A DNA stretch of 64,000 bases from Bacteroidaceae bacterium (GCA_017429525.1 JAFROT010000013.1:186001-250000), one strand, 5' to 3'. Shown: positions 32,947 through 42,661, numbered from the stretch's first letter. Notes: a model not told the origin generated them from the letters alone. Numbers and translations: made by a program.

Positions 32947-34800
32947 ATGATGAAGCATTTCTTGCCCCTGCTCTTGGCTCTTTCTTCGCTCTCGGCGAAC
33001 GCACAGGTCATCGACATTGAAGCCGACACCTGGGTGGCGACTGATGCACTCGGACGCACAACTCCCACAGCCACCGAAGTGCCTTTGCGTACCGACAAGA
33101 CGCGCACCGTGGGCATCTTCTACATCACCTGGCACGACGAGGGCAAGTTCAACCTCCGCGCTCCTTACGGCGGCGATGTCAGTCGCACCTTGGCCGAAGC
33201 GCCCGAGGCTCGCCTCGACGCTTATCACCCAGCATGGAAGGAATGGAGTCTTCATTGGGGCGAACCCGAGGCGGGCTATTTTCTCAGTCAGGACCGCTGG
33301 CTCATCCGGCGCGACCTGTCCATGCTGGCCGACGCCGGCGTTGATGTGCTCATCCTCGACGTCACCAACGCCGTACTCTACTGGAGTGAATGGGAGGTGC
33401 TCTTCGATGAGATGCGGCGAATGCGCGACCTCGGCAACCGCGTGCCCCAGTTCTGCTTCTGGGCGTTCAACGGCAACGTCGTCAGTGTCGTCACGCAGCT
33501 CTACGAGCGTATATATAAAGAGGAACGCGCGAAGGACTTCTGGTTCCAATGGCAAGGCCGTCCACTCCTGCTCTACAATGCCGAGCCCGACCACGATGCC
33601 AACGGCGGGGGCTACGACGCAGGCCGCTACCCACAAGAGATCCGCGACTTCTTCACCCTCCGCAACATGTGGTGGGGCTACTATGAATGGGGCGGCCACC
33701 GCTACGTCGGCACTGAGGACAACTGGAGCTTTGGCTACGAGATGAACGACGAGCGCGTAGCTGCCATGGCGCCCTCCGCCCTCGCCTCACGCCATCAGGG
33801 ACGCCTCGAGCAGATGGCCGTCACGCCCGCACAACACCCCATCAGCATCACTGGCAAGAGCTGGCGCCGAGAGACCCTTGAACCTCCGCTCAACGAGTAC
33901 GACATGCCAGACTCGGCTTACGTCCCTTGGCTCGGGCGCACCGTTTCACATCCCGAGGGCTATGGCATCTACTTCCAGGATCGTTGGGACGAGGCGCTAA
34001 GCGTCGACCCGGACTTCATTTACATCAACGACTGGAATGAATGGACGGCAGGCAAATACGTCTCGGGCTTCGCACCTGGCAGCAACACTGTGCCCGGCCC
34101 CACGACCTTCCTCGGCCGCAAGAACCCCTTCTATTTCGTTGATCAGTACAACGCCGAGTTCAACCGCAGCATCCAGCCTATGCGCGGCGGCTACACCGAC
34201 AACTACTATATGCAGATGGTTGAGAACATCCGGCGCTACAAGGGTGTACGCCCCTACCCCGCCACCCATGGCTACAAGCAGACGGCCACCTACGGCGACA
34301 CGCGCGGCGACGTTCTCCACCGCGACCACAACGGCTACGGCGGCCTCCACTACAGCGATTCTACGGGGCGCAACGATATCATCACGGCCAACGTTGCCGT
34401 GACCCGCAAGAGTCTCGCTTTCACCGCCACAACAGCCGACGCCCTCACCCCCGCCACCGATGAAAAGTGGATGCTGCTCTACCTCGACACCGACCTCAAC
34501 GCAGCCACCGGCTGGCAGGGCTTCGACTACCTCGTCATGCAAGGCTCCCTCTTCCGCTTCGATGCTACTACCTCCGCATGGCAACCTCTTGCGCTCGTCG
34601 CGATCACCCTCCCTTCCGACACCACCGTCACTTACACTATTCCTCGCAAGCTTCTCGGCCTCAACTCCTCCGCGATGACATTCGACTTCAAGTGGGCCGA
34701 CAATCCCGATGCTCCCTTCGACATCATCTCCGTCAGCACCACAGGTGACACCGCCCCCAACCGTCGTTTCCGCTACCGCTTCTCGTGGCAGCAAAAGTAA
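32947..34800 (+). CDS. Secreted GH71/GH99-like glycoside hydrolase
   Basis: 617 residues with signal peptide (MKHFLPLLLALSSLSANAQ). The next about 390 residues form a barrel resembling the GH71/GH99 group: VGIFYITWHDEG, LSMLADAGVDVLILDVTNA, QGRPLLLYNAEPDHD and the late motif YINDWNEWTAGKY, where catalytic acids usually lie. The last 130 residues are a beta-sandwich (WMLLYLDTDLNAATGWQGFDYL). GH99 enzymes are endo-alpha-mannosidases and GH71 are alpha-1,3-glucanases; which applies is not decided. Two genes downstream is a GH43-GH92 fusion, which makes a mannan-related role plausible. Confidence 0.75.
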   Translation: MMKHFLPLLLALSSLSANAQVIDIEADTWVATDALGRTTPTATEVPLRTDKTRTVGIFYITWHDEGKFNLRAPYGGDVSRTLAEAPEARLDAYHPAWKEWSLHWGEPEAGYFLSQDRWLIRRDLSMLADAGVDVLILDVTNAVLYWSEWEVLFDEMRRMRDLGNRVPQFCFWAFNGNVVSVVTQLYERIYKEERAKDFWFQWQGRPLLLYNAEPDHDANGGGYDAGRYPQEIRDFFTLRNMWWGYYEWGGHRYVGTEDNWSFGYEMNDERVAAMAPSALASRHQGRLEQMAVTPAQHPISITGKSWRRETLEPPLNEYDMPDSAYVPWLGRTVSHPEGYGIYFQDRWDEALSVDPDFIYINDWNEWTAGKYVSGFAPGSNTVPGPTTFLGRKNPFYFVDQYNAEFNRSIQPMRGGYTDNYYMQMVENIRRYKGVRPYPATHGYKQTATYGDTRGDVLHRDHNGYGGLHYSDSTGRNDIITANVAVTRKSLAFTATTADALTPATDEKWMLLYLDTDLNAATGWQGFDYLVMQGSLFRFDATTSAWQPLALVAITLPSDTTVTYTIPRKLLGLNSSAMTFDFKWADNPDAPFDIISVSTTGDTAPNRRFRYRFSWQQK

Positions 34801-34865
34801 ATGGTAAATAGTAAATGGCAAATGGTAAATAGTAAATGATAAATGGTAAATAGTAAATAGTAATT
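34801..34865. repeat. TAAATAGTAAATGG simple repeat
   Basis: About nine units of seven bases (ATGGTAA, ATAGTAA, ATGATAA, ATGGCAA) fill the gap between the GH71/99-like stop and the DIP1984 gene. The tract is AT-rich and carries stop codons in every plus-strand frame. Confidence 0.85.
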
Positions 34866-34871
34866 GTCTTT

Positions 34872-35327
34872 ATGAAACTAGCAGAAGCACTTAGCATCCG
34901 TAAGGATATTCAGAAGCGCATCCAGCAGTTGGGACAGCGCATCCAAAACAACGTGAAGGTCCAGGAAGGCGACGAGCCCTCCGAGCTGCCTGCAGAACTG
35001 ATGAAGGAGCTGGACAGCTGCCTGGCGCAACTGGAGGACCTCGTCTGGCGCATCAATGCCACGAACATGCAGACCGTGAACGCCGACGGCAAGACACTGA
35101 CACAGCTCATGTCGCAGAAAGATGCCCTGACGCTCCGCCTGAGCATCCTCCGCGGCGTCTTCGAGAAAGCCTCAGCGGGCCAGGACCGCTACTCCCGCTC
35201 CGAAATCAAGATGCTGACGATGATTGACGTCAAACGACTGAGCAAGATGATCGACGACTACTCCGCTAAACTCCGCAAGCTGGACATCGAGATTCAAGCC
35301 CTCAATTTCCAGACGGAATTGCTCTGA
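34872..35327 (+). CDS. DIP1984-family protein
   Basis: 151 residues, almost entirely helical (MKLAEALSIRKDIQKRIQQLGQRIQNN...YSAKLRKLDIEIQALNFQTELL). It matches the DIP1984 (septicolysin-like) family, widespread small proteins of unknown function with coiled-coil character. The first helix MKLAEAL.R.D.QK....L..R is the family hallmark. It is preceded by the AT-rich repeat tract, and no separate promoter box was seen. Confidence 0.8.
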   Translation: MKLAEALSIRKDIQKRIQQLGQRIQNNVKVQEGDEPSELPAELMKELDSCLAQLEDLVWRINATNMQTVNADGKTLTQLMSQKDALTLRLSILRGVFEKASAGQDRYSRSEIKMLTMIDVKRLSKMIDDYSAKLRKLDIEIQALNFQTELL

Positions 35328-35356
35328 CTACAGCCACTCCCCACAGGCATCCACAT

Positions 35357-35551
35357 TCATAGGGCGAGCCGGAACCCCCAATTCTGATCGCTGTCCGGAG
35401 CCGATAGCACCCCGTTCACCGAACACTCACGGCGCAGGCTCAGCACGCCAGCATCCGAAGTTACGTCGCATGTCGCACCGCGCACTACCACCCGGCTGAC
35501 TATGAATCGTGGATGCCTTTTCCATTTCAGGAAGGGACTCATGCCCAGCAC
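35357..35551 (-). pseudogene. C-terminal fragment, possibly of a SUMF1-like or related protein
   Basis: An open frame of about 65 codons (GTG start, no ATG with ribosome-binding site, stop codon about 15 codons upstream) reading VEVLGMSPFLKWKRHPRFIVSRVVVRGATCDV...SDQNWGFRLAL. VRG near the middle and GFRLAL at the very end resemble the end of formylglycine-generating-enzyme-like domains, where VRGGSW and GFR recur. The conserved upstream part of such a domain is absent. I read it as a gene relic; it may also be spurious. Confidence 0.35.
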
Positions 35552-35699
35552 CTCGACGTCGCCCTTGCGAGTTTATATATGAGAATCTCTGTACGAGTGA
35601 CTTTTTCTGTTTTTTCTTATCATTTACTGAAATACCTTACTCCGCATTTACTTTTAGTGCCAGCAAAATCAGTTTTAGCGTCAGGAAAAGTCCTCCATA

Positions 35700-38600
35700 T
35701 TACTTTTCAGCGTCAGAAGACCAGCTGAAGGCATCGGGAGCAGACTCCACTTCGATGGTAAGTTCCTTGCCGGCTGCCAGGTCGGCGTGGCTGACGAACC
35801 AGCCTTTGAGGGGCTTTCCGCCGACGAGTATGCGGCGTATCCGGCTGCCCTCGCCCTTGCGGACGATGGTGAAAGTCTTGCCTGCGTGAGGGAGGTCGAC
35901 CTCAACACGCTCAAACAGTGGGACGGAGACGATATACGCGGGGTCAGCAGGCGAGTAGGTGTAGATGCCGAGTGCCGTGAGCGCATACCACGACGACATC
36001 TCGCCGCCATCGTCCATTCCAGGCAGCGCCAGATGCTCTGGCCCGCGGCCGTAGTACTCGTTCAGAATCTTGTCGATAACCTGCTGGCTCTTCTCCTGAC
36101 GCCCGATGAAATAGTAGGTGAAGGGGATGGTATGTCCGGGCTGATTGCCGTGGCAGTAGTTGCCGATGAAGCCGGAAAAGTTATCGGCCTCGTAGTCGCG
36201 ATAAGGCTCGGTGAAGAGCGAGTCGAGTTTCTGTTCCACAGCCAGTTTGGAAGGATAGAGGGCGACGATGCCCTCGGGGTCATGGGGCGCGTAGAAGAGC
36301 GAGTTCCAGGCATTGGCCTCGCGGTACTGATAGGCATAATAAGGATAGTAGGGGTCGAAGTCCTTGATGAAGGAGCCGTCGGCTATGCGCCCGCGCATGA
36401 AGCCCGTCTCGGGGTCGTAGACATGCCTGTAGTTCTTGGCCCGCTGCAAGAGCAACTTCTCGTTGCGCCTGTCCTTCAGTTCGTGAGCTACGAGCGCCAC
36501 GGCGTAGTCGTCGTAGGCGTATTCAAGGGTCTTGGTGACGGCGGCCTTGTATTCATTCCAGGTGGGAACGTTGAAGGTGTCCTTCTCAGCTATCCAGCCC
36601 TGCTGCATGTACTCGTCGAGATAGGGTCGTGCGCGACCGGGCACAGTAGCGTTCTTCAGGATAAGCTTGTAGGCACGTTGGAGGTCGAAGGTATGAAGTC
36701 CCCGCAGCCACGTGCCCGAGATGAAAGTTGAGGCGTGGTCGCCGTGGAAATAGGTAGGCATGTAGCCGTCCTGCTTCTCGCCGCGGTCGATCGACGACTT
36801 GATGACGTCGGTAGCCACCTGCGGATTGAGCATGGCGAGCAGGGTGAGCTGGTTGCGCGCCTCGTCCCAGAAAGCCGGATTGGTGTAGTAGAGGAATGTC
36901 GTGTCCCTGACGGTCTGTCCGCGCTCATCGCGGTACTCCCCGTTGACATCGCTGCGCAGTGATGGCCAGAGGAAAGCCCGATAGAGCGTGGAATAGAGCA
37001 TGCCCTTCTGTGCCTCGGTGCCGCCCGTGACGCGGACGCGTCCGAGCAGCGTCTCCCACAGTCCGTCGGCCTCGCGGCGCACCTCCTGGAAGCTCTTGCC
37101 GGCCAGCTCTGCCTCGAGGTTCAGCCGTGCATTCTCCGGCGAGGTGAAGGAGAGGCCCACCTTCACCTCCAGCGGCGTCGGTCCCTCGCTGTCCTTGAAG
37201 GTGACTACGCTGACGGGGGCGCCGAAACCTCGCTCCTCACGCACCTCGTCGATGTCGAAGTTGGTCACGGCATAGAAGAAGACGCCGTCCTGCCGCCCCC
37301 GGAAGGCGCGCTGTCCCGCGCGGGTCACCTCCGTGCGCCGTGGGCGTCCGTTGGCGCGGGTGATGTCGACGAGCAGCCGTTTCTCGTCCTCCGGGCGGAA
37401 GGTGTAACGATGGTAGCCGCAGCGAGGCGTCACCGTCAGTTCGGCATTGACGCCATAGCGCTCCAGGTAGACCTGATAGTAGCCCGGGCGGGCCGTCTCG
37501 CGCTCATGGCTGTAGTGCGAGGCATAGCTGTCGGCACGATAGAAGCCCGCCTTCGTCACGGGCATCATCGGCACGTTGAGCAGGTTCCAATGTCCCATGG
37601 CGGTATGCGCGAAGCCGTAGATGTTGCGGTCCTCATACTGATAGCCGCCACCTGAGCCGTACTTGGTGACGGGCGAGAGCTGTACCATGCCGTTGGGCGT
37701 GGTGGCGCCGGGGAAGGTCTCGCCGCCCCATGGACGCTTGTCACTTAGATACGTGAAGCCGAGGTCCTCGGGCGTCCAGAGGGTGGCGGTGCCGAGGAAC
37801 GTGTTGGCATAGGAGGTCAGGCTGCGCCTGAGAGGGCTGGCAGGCACCCCTTCGCGCGTCATCCTGACGGGTTCGATGGTGCCGTCAGCACGGAAGCGGA
37901 GGCGGTCGATGCAGGTCTCGCGGCTATTGCCGTCGGTCTCCGTTAGCGGCCGACGATGGTAGATGATGTAGTACTCGTCGGCGCCAGGACCCTTGATGAC
38001 GGAGTGGTGCCCGGCCCCCATGGCCACCTGCGGGTCGCCCTGCAAGATCTTGCCTATGCGGCGGAAGGGGCCGAGGGGACTGTCGGCGATGGCGTAGGCG
38101 ACGCAGTAGTCGGGCCCCGTCCATCCGCCCTCGCTCCACATGAAGTAGTACTTGCCGCCGCGCTTGAGCATGAAGGGGCCTTCGACGTAGCTCTCGCTGG
38201 GCGTGACCTCGCGGAACTTCCGTCCGTTCTCCCACGGGACGATGCTGAGGAGGTCGGGGCTGAGGCGGCAGACGTTGCAGTGGCGCCAACCGCCGTAGTA
38301 CATATAGAACTGGCCGTCGTCGTCGCGGAAGACGAACTGGTCGATGGGCTGTGCGCCGTTGACGATCTCGTTGATGAGGGGACGACCGAGGGCATCCTTG
38401 TAGGGACCTTCGGGGCGGTCGGCCACAGCGACGCCGATGCCGCCTACCTCACCCTCGTGGACGTCGTTGCCGCCGAAGAAGAGGTAGTAGCGGCCTCCGT
38501 TCTCAATGACGGCAGGAGCCCAGAGGGCACGCCTGAGCCAAGGGATGTTCTTCTGCTCGAGCACGCGCTCGTGCTTCTGCCAGTGTATGAGGTCGGTCGA

Positions 38601-38801
38601 CGAGAAGGCATCGAAGAACAGCTGCTCGTCGTAGGGGGCGCTGTAGGTAGGGAACACCCAGTAGCGGCCGTCGAGCACCGCCCCCTCGGGGTCGGCATAC
38701 CATCCGCGGAAAATCGGGTTGCCGCTGGTCTGTTGTTGCTGCTGCGCCCATGCAGAGAGACCGCAGCACGCCAGCATCACGAAGCAAAAAAGTTTTTTCA
38801 T
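35700..38801 (-). CDS. Secreted fusion of GH43 and GH92 glycoside hydrolases
   Basis: 1033 residues. Signal peptide (to about residue 20); GH43 five-bladed propeller (about 25-335) with its three acids Asp37 (WYADPE), Asp154 (QPIDQF) and Glu207 (YVEGPF); then a GH92 calcium-dependent mannosidase module (about 340-1025) with GETFPGATTPNGMVQLSP, YFHGDHASTF and GMDDGGEMSSWYALTALGIY (Asp930, Asp931). In the GH92 motif normally read HGNEP, this protein has HGNQP: the catalytic acid Glu is Gln887. In published GH92 enzymes that split mannose-1-phospho-mannose the same position is Gln. Preceded by a 114-residue gene, 35 bases away, with which it forms an operon. Confidence 0.88.
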   Translation of the reverse strand: MKKLFCFVMLACCGLSAWAQQQQQTSGNPIFRGWYADPEGAVLDGRYWVFPTYSAPYDEQLFFDAFSSTDLIHWQKHERVLEQKNIPWLRRALWAPAVIENGGRYYLFFGGNDVHEGEVGGIGVAVADRPEGPYKDALGRPLINEIVNGAQPIDQFVFRDDDGQFYMYYGGWRHCNVCRLSPDLLSIVPWENGRKFREVTPSESYVEGPFMLKRGGKYYFMWSEGGWTGPDYCVAYAIADSPLGPFRRIGKILQGDPQVAMGAGHHSVIKGPGADEYYIIYHRRPLTETDGNSRETCIDRLRFRADGTIEPVRMTREGVPASPLRRSLTSYANTFLGTATLWTPEDLGFTYLSDKRPWGGETFPGATTPNGMVQLSPVTKYGSGGGYQYEDRNIYGFAHTAMGHWNLLNVPMMPVTKAGFYRADSYASHYSHERETARPGYYQVYLERYGVNAELTVTPRCGYHRYTFRPEDEKRLLVDITRANGRPRRTEVTRAGQRAFRGRQDGVFFYAVTNFDIDEVREERGFGAPVSVVTFKDSEGPTPLEVKVGLSFTSPENARLNLEAELAGKSFQEVRREADGLWETLLGRVRVTGGTEAQKGMLYSTLYRAFLWPSLRSDVNGEYRDERGQTVRDTTFLYYTNPAFWDEARNQLTLLAMLNPQVATDVIKSSIDRGEKQDGYMPTYFHGDHASTFISGTWLRGLHTFDLQRAYKLILKNATVPGRARPYLDEYMQQGWIAEKDTFNVPTWNEYKAAVTKTLEYAYDDYAVALVAHELKDRRNEKLLLQRAKNYRHVYDPETGFMRGRIADGSFIKDFDPYYPYYAYQYREANAWNSLFYAPHDPEGIVALYPSKLAVEQKLDSLFTEPYRDYEADNFSGFIGNYCHGNQPGHTIPFTYYFIGRQEKSQQVIDKILNEYYGRGPEHLALPGMDDGGEMSSWYALTALGIYTYSPADPAYIVSVPLFERVEVDLPHAGKTFTIVRKGEGSRIRRILVGGKPLKGWFVSHADLAAGKELTIEVESAPDAFSWSSDAEK

Positions 38802-38836
38802 ATCCGTATATTTCTTTTGTCAATAGAGATTGGCCC

Positions 38837-39181
38837 CTATCTCAGCTGAACAACCAGCCCGGGGTCGGAAAGGTCGCCCGGAGCCGCCGCGCTGAGTCCG
38901 ATGCGGCGGATGAGGGCGGCAGGCAGGATGATTCGATCGGGCATGATGCGCACCTGGGCGGTGACGTCGGTGGCCCGGTCGGCTTTCAGGTCTTGTGCCA
39001 GCACGCGCAAGCGGTTGGTCGTGGGCAGAGGCGAATCGAAATGAACGGTGACATCTCCCAGCACGCCAAAGAGGCCGATGGGCGCCTGCCAGTCGTCCAC
39101 CTCTATGCGAACGTCTACCGGGCGCGAGACATAGGACCGGTCCAGGGTGCGCCCGATGGCGGCAATCTTCAATGATCTCAT
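38837..39181 (-). CDS. Unknown 114-residue protein, first gene of the GH43-GH92 operon
   Basis: A beta-rich protein without signal peptide (MRSLKIAAIGRTLDRSYVSRPVDVRIEVDDWQAPIG...GDLSDPGLVVQLR). The ATG at 39181 is supported by the promoter box TACTTTTG at 39214-39221. Coupling to the mannosidase gene suggests a related role, but no domain is recognisable. It might be a detached C-terminal sandwich domain of a glycosidase, which I cannot confirm. Confidence 0.55.
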   Translation of the reverse strand: MRSLKIAAIGRTLDRSYVSRPVDVRIEVDDWQAPIGLFGVLGDVTVHFDSPLPTTNRLRVLAQDLKADRATDVTAQVRIMPDRIILPAALIRRIGLSAAAPGDLSDPGLVVQLR

Positions 39182-39221
39182 TAGCGGTCAGCGTTTAATC
39201 AGATTTTCCGCTGCAAAAGTA

Positions 39222-39607
39222 CGTACAAATTCGCGCAAAGAGGCGCACTAATCGGTCTAAAAAGGCTGAAATGTGGTCAAAACAGCCCCGCAGCCCCCAT
39301 TCCGCTTTTCGGGCATGTTTTATCCGAGCAGTGATGACAGTCGCCAAGCGGGCCTTGATTGTTGGATTGTAGAAGTCGCAGTGCTTACAGTCAGAGGGGA
39401 AATAGGGGTGATCATCGCAGAAGACGGCTTGGGTTTTGCCGGGGTTAGATTTGAGGCTGGGCTGGGGGTTGTTTCCCTTCGGTAACCCGTCAGACACGAT
39501 GGCTGAGGATGCGCGGGAGGAAGAGGCTTGAGAGATCCCCTCATCCGTGCACTGCCCCCTACACATCATTATTCGTTACGCGTGCGCGCACGCACTTGAA
39601 CTTTTTT
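39222..39607. other. Intergenic stretch
   Basis: Contains a minus-strand open frame of 124 codons (39195-39569) with no promoter, family resemblance or normal codon use; it runs across the promoter of the 114-residue gene and is not accepted. An alternating GCGTGCGCGCACGCAC tract lies at about 39577-39592. Confidence 0.5.
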
Positions 39608-39712
39608 CTATGAAAATCCGTCACTTCATCACTAATGTATCTTTACTATTTGATTTTATGCCGATTAACTTAGTGATGTATTCTATGAAAAAAGCGTCAC
39701 TTAGTGATTGAA
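39608..39712. repeat. Iteron-like TCACT/AGTGA cluster upstream of the DUF6078 gene
   Basis: Two copies of TCTATGAAAANNCGTCACTT (about 39608-39627 and 39682-39702) surround TTAGTGATG, and the second continues as the palindrome-like GTCACTTAGTGAT. Related motifs follow the VirE gene at 42673-42750. Confidence 0.6.
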
Positions 39713-39838
39713 TTAATATAAATTAACGCCATCACAGCAAATTTTGCCTTTCTTTTCGGCAGTAATATTTGGAATCCCGTGGAAAATGTTGTATCTTTGC
39801 GACCGTAAATCAACACCCTTAATAATAATTTAAAAACC

Positions 39839-40276
39839 ATGCAACAGCTTACTTATTCACTTGCGCCCCACGACTGGGCCATCTGCTTTCAGGACGACTG
39901 CCCCATGAAGGACACCTGCCTGCGCTACGCCATTGCACGCTTAGCACCCACCGGCATCACCCACCACGTCACCGTACTGCCCACAGCACGCCAAGGCGAC
40001 CATTGCACGCTCTTCGCCACGAAAGAGCCCGTGCAGATCGCCCGAGGCATGAAGAACCTACTTCCAAGGGCGGCTCGCGGAGAACTCAAACGCCTGCACG
40101 AAGGGCTCTATGCCATCTTCGGCTGCAAATCGCGATACTACCTCTATCGCGAAGGCAAATATCTCATTACGCCCCAGCAGCAGCAAAGCATCGAAGCGCT
40201 CTTCCGTCGTCACGACATCAATCGCATGCCGCACTACGACAGCATCACCGAGGAATTCTATTTCCCTAAGCCCTAA
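39839..40276 (+). CDS. DUF6078-like protein
   Basis: 145 residues with four cysteines in the first 35 (CFQDDCPMKDTC) that may bind metal, then a helical part ending in MPHYDSITEEFYFPKP. This matches a small Bacteroidetes family that is repeatedly found directly upstream of VirE/BT4734 proteins, as here. Promoter box TATCTTTG is at 39792-39799. Function unknown. Confidence 0.7.
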   Translation: MQQLTYSLAPHDWAICFQDDCPMKDTCLRYAIARLAPTGITHHVTVLPTARQGDHCTLFATKEPVQIARGMKNLLPRAARGELKRLHEGLYAIFGCKSRYYLYREGKYLITPQQQQSIEALFRRHDINRMPHYDSITEEFYFPKP

Positions 40277-40296
40277 AAGTCGAACAATACATTTCA

Positions 40297-40362
40297 GTTT
40301 TCCAACCAGTTGGAAAACCGAATTCATTTGCTTCCGACCAGTTTTCCAACCAGTTGGAAAAC
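40297..40362. repeat. Two palindromes with 44-bp period, locus 2
   Basis: TTTCCAACCAGTTGGAAA cores at 40297-40318 and 40341-40362, in the 180-base gap between DUF6078 and VirE genes. Same unit, flank (CCGAATTCA) and period as at 5640-5705, with A instead of G at the centre, so the arm pairing has one mismatch. Confidence 0.9.
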
Positions 40363-40543
40363 TCTCCACGTTTAGGCGGCCAGTCCGTCACGACTACTCG
40401 ACCATCACACACGCTCTGCCCGAGCCCTGCTCGCTTCCCACGACAGAAAAAACCTCGTATCATTTCTTCAAATCATTTTTCCTATCATTTTGAGGCCTGA
40501 GGCCGACCCTTACGTAACATCCACTGAAACACCTAAGATAATC

Positions 40544-42661
40544 ATGAAATTCTCAAGCATCAAGACCGAGAAGAACGGCACAATACGCCTCCACCAGTTC
40601 GATTCAAGCAAATTCTTCGAGCGCATCCGCACGGATGCCAACAACTTCATCATCAGCTTGCTGCGTTCCGACAGCACACCCGATCACCCCGAACACTACC
40701 GTCGCTACAGCGAGGTGCCGCACATCTGCGCCACCGCCGAACTGCGCCGACAGGAGAACGGCGCGCTGGGCATGGCGGCGTTCAACGGCCTCGTGGTGCT
40801 GGAGGTACGACAGGTGATGAGCGCCGAGGCATGCGAGGCCATCAAGCGCGCCGCCATGGAGATGCCGACGACGCTGGCCGCCTTCACGGGTGCCACGGGG
40901 CATGAGGTCATCATCCTCGTCAGCGTGGCACGTGCCGACGGTACGCTGCCCACCACCGAAGTAGAGGCCGAAGCGTTCTACCCGCAAGCCTACTACCGCG
41001 TGGCACATATCTACGACGCCTCGCTGCCACAACGCGTCACGCGCATCCTCCCGACCCTTCGCCACACCTTCCTCATGCCCCTCGACGAGCAGCCGCGCGT
41101 CAACATGAATGCCGTGCCCTATCTCATCAGCGAGGGCGCAGAGGTCACCACCGCCGACGATGCCGACGCGCACCTGCTGACACTGCCCGAGCAACGCACC
41201 GAACAGGAGATGGACATGACGGCCTATCAGAACTACGAACGATCATTCACCGAGGCCGAGAAGCGCATCCGACCACTCATGCGTCAGACGCCCGCCCACA
41301 GCAATGCGTGGTACAAGGAATATGTCACGGGCATGGCCACCGTGCTCTGCGAGATGCAATGGCCCGAGGAGGAGACGGTCTGCCACCTATGGAACCACCT
41401 GAAATTCAAAGATGTCGAAGGTCTGACCGTGGAGTTCGTGCGGCGCATCGCCGAGGCGGTCTATGCCGAAGCCGAAAACCGTCACGCCGCCGTGCCTCAC
41501 GCTCCTGCCGAGCCGCTGATGCAACAGCTCATCCGCCGCATGGAGAGCCGCTACTGCTTCCGTTACAACACCGTCATGGGCTACACCGAATACCGCACCA
41601 ACCACACATGGATCACGCCGTGGGAACCTGTGACCGACAAGGTCGTCAACACGTTCACCACCGACCTGCAGCTCGCAGGCCTCAACGTGTGGGACCGCGA
41701 CGTGCGGCGTTACGTCCACTCCACCCGCATCCGTCACTTCGACCCCATCGACGACTACCTCTTCCACGTCAGCGGCCAATGGGACGGACGCGACCACATC
41801 CGCACCCTCGCCGCCACGGTGCCCACACGCAACGCCGAGCTGTGGGCCGAGTGGTTCCACACGTGGTTCCTGGCCATGGTGGCGCAGTGGCAGGGGCGCG
41901 ACCGCCGCTACGGCAATGCCGTCGTGCCACTGCTCATCTCGGCACAGGGCATGCACAAGAGCGCCTTCTGCCGCTCGTTGCTCCCGCCCGAGCTGCGGTC
42001 GTGGGGCTACACCGACAACTTGTCGCTGGGCGAGGAGCGACCCGTCCACCTGGCCATGGCGCAGATGCTGCTCATCAACCTCGACGAGTTCAACCGCATC
42101 TCGCCGCTGAAGCAGCAGGGCTTCCTGAAGAATATCCTGCAGTTGCCGTCGGTCAAGGTGAAGCGCCCCTATGCCAGCCACACCGAAGAGGTGCCGCGCC
42201 TCGCCTCCTTCATCGCCACGACGAACATTCCCGATGTGCTCTATGACCCTACAGGCTCGCGCCGCTTCCTCGGCATCGAAGTCACGGGCAACATCGACGT
42301 CAGCCAGACGCCCAACTACACACAACTCTACGCCCAGGCGCAGGCAGAGCTGCAGGCCGACGCCCGCTACTGGTTCGACGACAAGGAGACGGCCGCCATC
42401 ATGGAGCACAACCGCCAGTTCCAGCAGCAGTCCACAGCCGAGCAGTTCTTCTACGAGTTCTTCGAGGTGGCGGATCCTGAAGATGCCGATGCCCAGTGGA
42501 TGACGTGTGCCGCCCTGCTCATAGCCATCAAGCAGCACGCCGGAGCCACCTTCAGAGCGCCCTCCGTGAATGCCTTCGCCCGCACCCTTAGCGGCATCGC
42601 GGGACTACAGAGCAAACGCCTCAGCACCGGCCGCGTATTTTGCGTCCGACCCCGTTTCTGA
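40544..42661 (+). CDS. VirE/BT4734-type primase-helicase protein
   Basis: 705 residues: BT4734-like N-terminal domain (about 1-190), a linker, and a C-terminal VirE P-loop ATPase (about 330-660). The Walker A motif is SAQGMHKSAF, with Lys472 and Ser473 kept but the first glycines altered; Walker B is MLLINLDEFNR and a sensor-like FIATTNIPDVLYDPTGSRRF follows. Such proteins are typical of Bacteroidetes mobile elements and resemble phage D5-type primase-helicases. No integrase or relaxase is nearby, so this may be a stranded unit. The ATG at 40544 (MKFSSIKTEKNG) fits the family start. Confidence 0.85.
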   Translation: MKFSSIKTEKNGTIRLHQFDSSKFFERIRTDANNFIISLLRSDSTPDHPEHYRRYSEVPHICATAELRRQENGALGMAAFNGLVVLEVRQVMSAEACEAIKRAAMEMPTTLAAFTGATGHEVIILVSVARADGTLPTTEVEAEAFYPQAYYRVAHIYDASLPQRVTRILPTLRHTFLMPLDEQPRVNMNAVPYLISEGAEVTTADDADAHLLTLPEQRTEQEMDMTAYQNYERSFTEAEKRIRPLMRQTPAHSNAWYKEYVTGMATVLCEMQWPEEETVCHLWNHLKFKDVEGLTVEFVRRIAEAVYAEAENRHAAVPHAPAEPLMQQLIRRMESRYCFRYNTVMGYTEYRTNHTWITPWEPVTDKVVNTFTTDLQLAGLNVWDRDVRRYVHSTRIRHFDPIDDYLFHVSGQWDGRDHIRTLAATVPTRNAELWAEWFHTWFLAMVAQWQGRDRRYGNAVVPLLISAQGMHKSAFCRSLLPPELRSWGYTDNLSLGEERPVHLAMAQMLLINLDEFNRISPLKQQGFLKNILQLPSVKVKRPYASHTEEVPRLASFIATTNIPDVLYDPTGSRRFLGIEVTGNIDVSQTPNYTQLYAQAQAELQADARYWFDDKETAAIMEHNRQFQQQSTAEQFFYEFFEVADPEDADAQWMTCAALLIAIKQHAGATFRAPSVNAFARTLSGIAGLQSKRLSTGRVFCVRPRF

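Noticed and set aside
39195-39569. 124-codon minus-strand frame
   Set aside because: Covers the promoter of the next gene, codon use is unlike neighbours, and no recognisable domain.
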